Shown piece after piece: positions 26,801-32,746 of a DNA stretch of 64,000 nt. Each line of letters opens with the position of its first letter. Position 1 is the first letter of the stretch. Under the pieces are notes generated by a model. The model searched no databases. It was not told the DNA's origin and saw only the letters and a program-made list of their open reading frames with translations. This stretch comes from Paracoccaceae bacterium. GTDB lineage: Bacteria > Pseudomonadota > Alphaproteobacteria > Rhodobacterales > Rhodobacteraceae. The stretch covers positions 482,136-546,135 of the forward strand of contig JAWPMR010000001.1 in the NCBI GenBank assembly GCA_033344815.1, in the 5' to 3' direction. The position numbers and the translations under genes were made by a program.

Positions 26801-27184
26801 ATCAAGGCGCGCGTCAACCCGACCGTCCGCTGGCAATACTGCCAATGCTATTCCCTTGCGCTTTGCCAATGTGCAAACCTGTTGCAAACCATAGGCCCAA
26901 TAAGGCACGCCACCGATCAAGCGGATCAGGATGCCTTTGGCCCCCTCAAGCGTCTGCTCGACATAGGTATCCACCGACAAGGGATGTTTGAGGGCCACCA
27001 GATTGGCCAGCCGTAAGGTGGGCATTTTGGCCACCGCTCCGCCCCCGCGTCGCCAGCCTTCCGCGAAAGCCCCAAGGTCGCTGTCCGAAAACGACAACAC
27101 CACCAGATCCGCAGTCGTCTGACCCAGATCCATTGGCGTCTCGGTTTCTTCCAACCCATGACTTTCGCGGAATACGACGTGCAT
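23891..27184 (-). CDS. cobN: Cobaltochelatase large subunit
   Basis: 1097 residues, usual for Rhodobacterales CobN (a little shorter than the ~1250-residue Pseudomonas form). The start MHVVFRESHGLEETETPMDLG is typical. Later segments VHIGAHGTLEWLPGKSVALS (metal-binding His/Glu region), FIVNDPGEAAQAKRRIGAV and GSATMRTAGEDFAMAL are CobN/ChlH hallmarks. With CobS and CobT, which are not in this window, it inserts Co(II) into hydrogenobyrinic acid diamide using ATP. It sits after cobW, which is thought to deliver cobalt. Confidence 0.95.
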   Translation of the reverse strand: MHVVFRESHGLEETETPMDLGQTTADLVVLSFSDSDLGAFAEGWRRGGGAVAKMPTLRLANLVALKHPLSVDTYVEQTLEGAKGILIRLIGGVPYWAYGLQQVCTLAKRKGIALAVLPADGRVDARLDEFSTLPVSTLRRLAHLCDTGGAIAAQAALAQLSLAAGLYAGPVSGSKVLPSVGAWTPEHGVTCPVLAQTNVSTPLIAITFYRSYLVAADLAPIAALFEAFRSRGYQVIGLFAPSLKAPQAATWLRRQIAHLKPAAIVNATAFSGKGADGSSPLDASNVPVFQVALATSTRKAWAGAERGLSPSDLAMHVVLPEVDGRIMGGVVSFKEPGLRDPDLEYSRFGHRPETARVAATADRVHGWLTLAETPARDRHIALVLSTYPGKDWNMGHAVGLDAPASAQAILQDLTEAGYDTTVPGSDLPQRLLARSQAWALSDYQKALENLPSALQQDLHDAWGPPENDPDIEDSAFHFSAIQCGKVMVALQPERGTPKNRGDEYHDLSRTPRHAYVAFYLWLQSQMDALVHIGAHGTLEWLPGKSVALSETCWPEVLTGALPVIYPFIVNDPGEAAQAKRRIGAVTLGHIPPPMRDSGTPEKLVRLEALLDEFSNADGLDPRRRDRLQEDIRLEAQALGVEDDLGLARAACSAEAITRIDRFVCDIKESQFGEGLHIWGRATQNQSGFETASSSTAEQRALLDALEGRRIAPGPSGSPYRGRRDVLPTGRNLYTTDPRSVPTRAAYAQGVKLAEELVRRQLQDAGDWPRGLIVDLWGSATMRTAGEDFAMALHLLGVRPIWDAGSERVSGIEVLPITDLDRPRIDVTLRVSGLFRDVFPTLSALFAQAVRALAARDEAPDWNPYVEGSDLARVYGPAPGSFGVGMSDAAQTFTAEGRKAAGEAWLKASAWALDGEKVEKHDQGIRDRVAQADTFVHAQDLPETDLLLAADYAAHEAGFAAAQAVTGGQSSLYHLDNTNPDRPRARALPEEIARVVQARAANPAWIKGMRAHGFRGAAEIAATLDHMAAFAHLAGAVSPHLFDLYHDATLGHEDTDHFLQDANPEAREAMVQRFGELHAAGLWQTRRNSILAGLEAAQ

Positions 27185-27190
27185 TGTGCG

Positions 27191-28249
27191 CTACTCTGCG
27201 GGCTCGATGGCTTTCACACCCAGCACCGATTTGATTGTCTCGGTCTTGATGTCGTCATGTTCTGCGATCACCACCAAACGCCCCTGACGCGCCTCGCCGG
27301 GCTGCCATGGTCGGTCATATTGGTGCCGCACGCGCGCCCCCACCGCCTGTACCAACAAACGCATCGGCTTACCCGCAACCGCCGCATAGCCTTTCACCCG
27401 AAGGGTATTATGCGCATTGGCCAATTCCTGCACGGCGCGCACCAAATCTTCTGGGTCGGATAGCTCTGGAATATCGACCACAATGCTCTCAAAGTCTTCA
27501 TGATCGTGGTCATGCGGGCCGTCGTGATGGCTGGGGCGTGCATCCATGTCGTCTTCTGCTGCGGCCTCCAACCCCAGAATAATACGCGGATCCACAACGC
27601 CCTCGGCCACTTCGACCACCGGCAATGGGCGGGGTACTTCGGCGGCGATGACAGCCTTGGCTTTTGCGATGCCCTCAGGACCCGCCAGATCGGGTTTGGT
27701 CAGCAATATAATGTCCGCACAGGAAATCTGATCCTCGAACACCTCAGACAAAGGCGTTTCGTGATCAATGCTTTCATCCGCTTCACGCTGGGCATCCACG
27801 GCGGCCACATTCGGCGCAAAACGCCCTGCCGCCACGGCCTCGGCGTCCGCCAATGCGATCACACCATCCACGGTGATTTTTGAACGGATATCGGGCCAGT
27901 CAAACGCCTTCAACAACGGTTTGGGCAAAGCAAGGCCAGAGGTTTCGATCAATATATGATCCGGGCGCGGTTCCAACGCCATCAGCGCCTCAATGGTTGG
28001 AATGAAATCATCCGCCACCGTGCAACAGATACATCCATTGGCCAGTTCCATAATGTTTTCCGCCGGGCAATCCGGGATTGCGCAGCTTTTGAGGATATCG
28101 CCATCCACGCCCACATCGCCAAATTCATTGACAACAATCGCCAGACGTTTGCCGCCCGGGTTCTGCATCAACTGGCGGATCAGCGTGGTCTTACCAGAGC
28201 CGAGAAAACCGGTGACGACGGTTACAGGGAGTTTTGCAAGATCAGTCAT
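27191..28249 (-). CDS. cobW: CobW, G3E-family GTPase (metallochaperone)
   Basis: 352 residues from ATG 28249; eight-base overlap with the DUF1636 gene. Walker A is GFLGSGKTTL; the CXCC metal site is GCICC in ELANGCICCTVADDF; ILIETSGLALP is the switch region. A His/Asp loop (SHHDGPHDHDHED, near residue 220) is a metal sensor or sink. The C-terminal domain follows (NTLRVKGYAAV). It is placed directly before cobN, consistent with loading Co(II) for chelation. Confidence 0.94.
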   Translation of the reverse strand: MTDLAKLPVTVVTGFLGSGKTTLIRQLMQNPGGKRLAIVVNEFGDVGVDGDILKSCAIPDCPAENIMELANGCICCTVADDFIPTIEALMALEPRPDHILIETSGLALPKPLLKAFDWPDIRSKITVDGVIALADAEAVAAGRFAPNVAAVDAQREADESIDHETPLSEVFEDQISCADIILLTKPDLAGPEGIAKAKAVIAAEVPRPLPVVEVAEGVVDPRIILGLEAAAEDDMDARPSHHDGPHDHDHEDFESIVVDIPELSDPEDLVRAVQELANAHNTLRVKGYAAVAGKPMRLLVQAVGARVRHQYDRPWQPGEARQGRLVVIAEHDDIKTETIKSVLGVKAIEPAE

Positions 28250-28640
28250 TTTGAATCTCCAGCGGCGGTATGCGCGCGATACAGTTGCGTTTGAAATGTT
28301 CAGGTCGTTCACGCCAAGGAATTAACCCATCCGTTGTGGCGTTGTAGCGTGCAGCGCCGTCCAGCAGAATGTCAGGATGCGACACTTCGTCGATGTTTCC
28401 GTAAATATAGGTCCAACGGTCCCCACCGCGCAGGGCAATCGTGCACCCGTGATTGCAGTTTTGCAGGCATTCCACCGCTTTAATCCGCACACCGGCGGGC
28501 ATTTCTTGTCCGGCCAGAGTATCAAACAAACGCTGGCCGGGGCGGCGTTCGTCTTCAGGAATTTCCATGCCACGCCTGCATTTCACGCAGACCAGTAATT
28601 CCGTTGTCTGACCGTCAAACGCGGTCGCCTCTGTCGTCAT
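28242..28640 (-). CDS. DUF1636 Cys-rich metal-binding protein
   Basis: 132 residues from ATG 28640 (another ATG lies at 28655, inside a hairpin). Five Cys in two groups: CVKC near the N-terminus and CLQNCNHGC in the middle, the pattern of a thioredoxin-like [2Fe-2S] or metal-binding fold. DUF1636 genes commonly precede cobW/cobN. This is the first gene after the second B12 riboswitch, so it is made when cobalamin is scarce. The exact task is unknown; handling cobalt or electrons for the CobG/CobN steps is an inference from position. Confidence 0.85.
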   Translation of the reverse strand: MTTEATAFDGQTTELLVCVKCRRGMEIPEDERRPGQRLFDTLAGQEMPAGVRIKAVECLQNCNHGCTIALRGGDRWTYIYGNIDEVSHPDILLDGAARYNATTDGLIPWRERPEHFKRNCIARIPPLEIQND

Positions 28641-28648
28641 AATATCCT

Positions 28649-28667
28649 GTCCCATCTGATATGGGAC
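28649..28667 (-). promoter_or_regulatory. Hairpin at the translation start of the B12 operon
   Basis: GTCCCAT (28649-28655) and ATGGGAC (28661-28667) form a 7-base stem eight bases before the chosen DUF1636 ATG. It is placed to be the expression platform of the riboswitch or to mask the ribosome site. Confidence 0.5.
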
Positions 28668-28739
28668 GTGGGTCTGATGGCGAGAAGAGCCTGATCGTTC
28701 AGGGCATGTCCCGACACCGGAGCACCCCGCCCGGTTCCT

Positions 28740-28945
28740 TCACGTTCCGCTGGCAGGTCTCCCGGCTCACGGATTTCAACAGCTTCGCTGCCTTCGGTCT
28801 GTTCGGCCTTCCCGGATAGCTATCCAGTGGCAATGACAGACCTTTCCGTTCACGGTCGCGGGGGCGGCTGTGGTTTATCAAATTGCTTTGAACACACATT
28901 CCCTTTTCACTTGGGCAAAGCCAAGCACCAACGAGCCTCAACTGT
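28740..28945 (-). promoter_or_regulatory. Cobalamin (AdoCbl) riboswitch upstream of the cob operon
   Basis: Read on the reverse strand: TTGCCCAAGTGAAAAGGGAA, then CACAGCCGCCCCCGCGACCGTGA, GCCACTGG, CGGGAAGGC and the B12 box GAGCCGGGAGACCTGCC followed by AGC. All conserved blocks occur in order. It controls DUF1636-cobW-cobN-cobG-cobH-cobI-cobJ. Ends are approximate to about 20 bases. Confidence 0.95.
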
Positions 28946-29000
28946 GTCGGAACGCCGTGTAATGTCAAGCGCTAGCGCGTCGAGTCACGAGGTCATCTTC

Positions 29001-29909
29001 TCAGATGTCGGTATTGTGCCGAGCACTGGCGTTTTTGCCACGCCACAGGATGAACAATCCCGACACGACAATCAAACCGCAGCCTGCAAAAACCGTCATC
29101 TCCACCTGCTCTCCAAAGAGAACAACTCCAAAACCTATCCCAAACAGCAATCGTGTATAGCGAAAGGGAGTCACTGCGGACACGTCACCACTGCGCATTG
29201 CTTTCATCAGACTGGTATATGCCACCACACCCGCGCCGGTTGCCCCCAAGAGAATGAATGCGTCGAGCCCATTTGGGTGCACAAATGACGTCTGCGCCCA
29301 AAGGGAATACAATCCACCTGCAATGGTGACCGACAAAAATCCATAAAGCCCCAAAATGGCAGCGCTCAAGGACGCGGGTGCAGCGCGACTGGCAAGATCG
29401 CGACCAGCAAAACCCAACATGCCAATGACCGCCAAGACCGAGAGCATTGAAAAACTGTCCGATCCGGGACGGATGATCACCAGGACGCCGGCCATTCCGA
29501 TCAGAATGGCACACCATCTGCGCGGTCCGACATTTTCGCCAAAAAACCACGCGGCTCCCGCGACCACGACCAGAGGCGTCGCCTGCAAAATCACAGTGGC
29601 CGATGACAGGGGTGTTAAAGTGATGGCGAGTACAAAAAACAATCGCCCGATGATCTCAAAGAAAACCCGCAAGCGCATCGGGCGTGATATCACATCTTTC
29701 GTGAACAAAGGGTCTTTGTTCAGCAGGGACATGCCGGCAAAAAGGACGCTGCCCCCCAGTCCGAATATTACCAGGATCTGACCAACCGGAAGGTTCTGCG
29801 ATGCAGCCTTGATGAAAACGTCCTCAACGGCAAAGGCTGCCATGGCAAAAACCATCCACATGCTGCCGACCGCATTGGCGCGGGTGTCGGTGGCGATGTC
29901 CGGACGCAC
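29001..29909 (-). CDS. EamA/DMT-family transporter
   Basis: 302 residues with about ten hydrophobic helices in two repeats, as in the drug/metabolite transporter superfamily (EamA). The first repeat begins MVFAMAAFAVEDVFIKAAS; the second contains SLSAAILGLYGFLSVTIAGG. Substrate unknown. It lies between the B12 riboswitch region and the DUF2478 gene with room on both sides, so it is probably its own transcription unit. Placement beside B12 genes does not by itself imply cobalamin transport. Confidence 0.85.
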   Translation of the reverse strand: MRPDIATDTRANAVGSMWMVFAMAAFAVEDVFIKAASQNLPVGQILVIFGLGGSVLFAGMSLLNKDPLFTKDVISRPMRLRVFFEIIGRLFFVLAITLTPLSSATVILQATPLVVVAGAAWFFGENVGPRRWCAILIGMAGVLVIIRPGSDSFSMLSVLAVIGMLGFAGRDLASRAAPASLSAAILGLYGFLSVTIAGGLYSLWAQTSFVHPNGLDAFILLGATGAGVVAYTSLMKAMRSGDVSAVTPFRYTRLLFGIGFGVVLFGEQVEMTVFAGCGLIVVSGLFILWRGKNASARHNTDI

Positions 29910-30037
29910 TCAGTCTCCAATGTCAGTGAGGCCGTTAGGGCATTTGTTCAATGCCTGTCGCATGGAGGAATGTTTGAACTGCGTCAACGCAAAAGCAACG
30001 GTGGCGTGGAAATTCCTCGCGCTCGGGTCCGACAGTA

Positions 30038-30559
30038 CTAAGCGGTGGCAGTCACCGCGCGGCCTTGCTGGTCAAACCATTCCATCAAGGCTGTTTCTGT
30101 TGCATCCAGCGGCTGCGCCAAATCGCCGGTGAATTCGTCGAATGCAGAGAGGTTCAAGGCGTTCAATCCAACCAGAACCGGAACATCCAGACTGAGGGCT
30201 TCCGCAATCACCGGACGAAACCCTCGCCCGCCTGCCTCGTGCTTGCCGAACTTGTTGACGATGAGCAGGTCAGCGCCTTTTTGCAACTCTGTACTCACAA
30301 GCCCCACTGCGTTTTCCAGCGCGTCGGGATCCAATCGGCATCCCTTTGCGGCAGGGCCCAGATTTTGAGAAATCCGTATGATCGGTCCGCCTGGCATGAT
30401 TTTGACGTCCATGTCGCACAGACCGCTGCCGCAGGTTTCCGAATTCTCCTGCACCGCCCCGCACACTCGCAGGCCTTGCGCCAAAACACGGCGCGCAAAC
30501 CCGAAGAGCAACAGATCGGTATCGCCCTTTCCAGGCGCCATTGTATAAGCAATTCTCAT
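30038..30559 (-). CDS. DUF2478 nucleotide-binding protein (molybdenum-linked family)
   Basis: 173 residues from ATG 30559, 13 bases after the HEAT-repeat gene stops. It opens MRIAYTMAPGKGDTDLLLFGFA, a degenerate P-loop, and has ADLLIVNKFGKHEAGGRGFRP and DVPVLVGLN, the DUF2478 pattern. A Cys pair (ETCGSGLCDMD) may bind metal. Family members are often found next to molybdate transport or molybdoenzyme genes. Here it is last in the operon of the molybdopterin oxidoreductase, so a role in Mo/cofactor supply to that enzyme is a reasonable inference. Confidence 0.75.
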   Translation of the reverse strand: MRIAYTMAPGKGDTDLLLFGFARRVLAQGLRVCGAVQENSETCGSGLCDMDVKIMPGGPIIRISQNLGPAAKGCRLDPDALENAVGLVSTELQKGADLLIVNKFGKHEAGGRGFRPVIAEALSLDVPVLVGLNALNLSAFDEFTGDLAQPLDATETALMEWFDQQGRAVTATA

Positions 30560-30572
30560 ATTAGGACGCAGA

Positions 30573-32687
30573 TTAGGATAAATCTTGTGACGACGCCAGA
30601 GCTCGCAAAATGACAAGGGCGCGCCGATGGTTTGCGCCGCATTCCGCGAGCATTGAAAGCGCCTTTTGCAGAGCAGAACGGGATTGCCTTGCCAAGACCG
30701 CCAGCGTATCTGAACGCTCGGCCATGATCACCTGCACAACGGCCGCTTCGACCAGATCAGCCTTGCCGCAGTTCAGGATCCTCTGTGCCACATTCTGGCG
30801 CACCGAAACCGCGTTGTCTTTGATGTAATCCACCGCTTTGGCCGGCGGCAGGCTCAGAGCAGCTTCGGCGCGGATCAGGGCATCTTCGTCTTTTAATGCC
30901 GGCTCAAGGATGTCGCTGTCCGGGCACCGCGTGAGGACCCGTAAGGCAGACATTCGGATCAGCGGGTCATCTCCTGCAAATGCGGCGCGCGCCTTGTCGG
31001 TAATCTCGGGCGTCAGGTCCCGCCCCGAGAGCGCTTCCCACGCCCTGCGGCGCACCGTGTCATCCGGATCTTCAATCCGTGATATCATGGCCTCTGTCAG
31101 GGATGGCGCATCACAAGCTCTAAAGACCCGCATGGCATCAATTGCCAAAGACAGGGCCAGATCATCGGATCCTTCCACGGCTCGGCGTCTGGCGCGTTTT
31201 GCGCCAGACTCTTCGGGTGTTTCACCGGCTTGTGACTGCGGCGCGATCACGTTTCCATCCGACAAAATGGAGTCCAGAGTGCTTTGCCCCTCAAGCGCTG
31301 GCGTTTCGTCGCGCTCCATGATGTCGCCCTCGGGCGTGATCCATATCTTGCGCGGACCCGCGCCCTCTTTTGGCGTACCGGCGTCCGGACCGCTTTGCAG
31401 ACCACTTTCGTCAGGGTCTCTTTTCGGCATCGCCACCGCGCCGGCAATAAAGGCCGCCGCGAGGTCGAGCGCAGCTTCATCGCTGTCACTGCGCACCAAC
31501 AGAGTGGTCAAAAGCGTGGCGCGGACCTGACGCGCCGGGTTTTCCAACAGCTCGGCAAGCAAATCCGTCGATACACTCAGTTCGGGTGCCGCCAGGGCTT
31601 TTGATGCCGCCACCCGCACCTCAAGATCGCTTTGCCCAGTTTCCAGAATCTGAACCAGAGGGCCCACTGCGCGATCGGGGGCCAAATGCACCAACCTGTC
31701 GATTACCCCCATGGCCAGCTCAGGCGTACAGCGTGGCAGCCAGGACAACATGTTATCGACCAATGCCTCATGGAATTCCGGTTCAAGGGGAAAACTCAGA
31801 CATTCCAATGCTGCCGCCTTGACGGTATCACTGGGATCGCCAAGACAGGTTTGGGCCAGACCTAGAAAGGCGGATGATGCGCGTCGCAGAGCAGCCGCGC
31901 GCACCAACGCGCTTGCATCGCTTTGCGCAAGTGATTGAAGACCTGGATCATCTGCCGCCATCGCCTTGATCGCCAGCAATCGTAATTCGGCCTCGGGGGC
32001 TGCGAGAATCTCATCGAGCCGTAACATGAAATCCTCGGGGGCCGCGCGGGCCAATGCCGCCGCGGCGCGGCGCCGTGACGCCCCCGTGGTGAGATTGAAC
32101 ACTTCTATCAGGGTCGCAACCCCCACCGCGCCCATTTGCGAAAGCGCGTGAAAGACAGGCACGTCAAGCGACTGGCCAAACTCATCCATCAAAGCCGCTG
32201 TCATGTCATCAATGGCTTCTTCTGCGCCAATCTCCCCCAAAGCCCGGATCGCAGCCGTTTGAATGTCCAGCCATTCTTCCCAGTCGCTGCCTTCATCTTC
32301 CCAGGCGACCTGATCTTCGGATCGCGACCGTACCAGGGATCGCAACAGCGGAATGGCCTCCGGGGCACACAGATGCGACAAAGCGCTGATCGCGGCCAAT
32401 TTGACTTCGCGCACCGGATCATCTTTCAGAGAATGCAAAATGTCTGCGGTGTCACCACCACGTACCAGAGGGACCAATGCCTCCATGGCATCGCTGCGCA
32501 CATCCGGGTCAGGATCCAGCCGGGCGGTTAACAAGGCGTCGCGCACGCCTTCGATGTCCTGTGAAAGGACGGTCGGAAGCGCACAAATGGCGGCAGAGCG
32601 CAGCACCTCGTTTTGCGAGTTCAAAAATGGTGCGAACGGCGCAAGCGCCGCCTGCGCATCAGGGGCAGTCAGGGTATTCGTTTGCAT
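30573..32687 (-). CDS. HEAT-repeat protein of the Mo-oxidoreductase operon
   Basis: 704 residues, cytoplasmic (no signal peptide). It consists of many ~31-residue alpha-helical HEAT repeats with the DPDPDVRSDAMEALVPL and DDPVREVKLAAISALSHL type consensus, from residue ~20 to ~430, then an acidic, Pro/Gly-rich linker (~430-500), then more repeats (CPDSDILEPALKDEDALIRAEAALSL) to the end. GGAGAC precedes the ATG. It sits 59 bases after the catalytic subunit gene and just before DUF2478. HEAT scaffolds bind other proteins, so a dedicated chaperone or assembly platform for the molybdoenzyme before Tat export is plausible. No known name. Confidence 0.8.
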   Translation of the reverse strand: MQTNTLTAPDAQAALAPFAPFLNSQNEVLRSAAICALPTVLSQDIEGVRDALLTARLDPDPDVRSDAMEALVPLVRGGDTADILHSLKDDPVREVKLAAISALSHLCAPEAIPLLRSLVRSRSEDQVAWEDEGSDWEEWLDIQTAAIRALGEIGAEEAIDDMTAALMDEFGQSLDVPVFHALSQMGAVGVATLIEVFNLTTGASRRRAAAALARAAPEDFMLRLDEILAAPEAELRLLAIKAMAADDPGLQSLAQSDASALVRAAALRRASSAFLGLAQTCLGDPSDTVKAAALECLSFPLEPEFHEALVDNMLSWLPRCTPELAMGVIDRLVHLAPDRAVGPLVQILETGQSDLEVRVAASKALAAPELSVSTDLLAELLENPARQVRATLLTTLLVRSDSDEAALDLAAAFIAGAVAMPKRDPDESGLQSGPDAGTPKEGAGPRKIWITPEGDIMERDETPALEGQSTLDSILSDGNVIAPQSQAGETPEESGAKRARRRAVEGSDDLALSLAIDAMRVFRACDAPSLTEAMISRIEDPDDTVRRRAWEALSGRDLTPEITDKARAAFAGDDPLIRMSALRVLTRCPDSDILEPALKDEDALIRAEAALSLPPAKAVDYIKDNAVSVRQNVAQRILNCGKADLVEAAVVQVIMAERSDTLAVLARQSRSALQKALSMLAECGANHRRALVILRALASSQDLS

Positions 32688-32708
32688 AATGTCTCCGCAG
32701 ATCTCGCA

Positions 32709-32735
32709 CAGGCCCGACCTTTCTGATTGGGCCTG
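32709..32735 (-). promoter_or_regulatory. Hairpin between catalytic subunit and HEAT gene
   Basis: CAGGCCC (32709-32715) pairs with GGGCCTG (32729-32735), 12 bases past the catalytic subunit stop. There is no T-run, so it may act in mRNA processing or stability to lower expression of the two accessory genes rather than as a full terminator. Confidence 0.4.
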
Positions 32736-32746
32736 CGCATTCAGGT

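Noticed and set aside
28827-29288. Plus-strand reading frame of 153 codons
   Set aside because: It runs through the second riboswitch and into the antisense of the transporter gene; no protein family resemblance.
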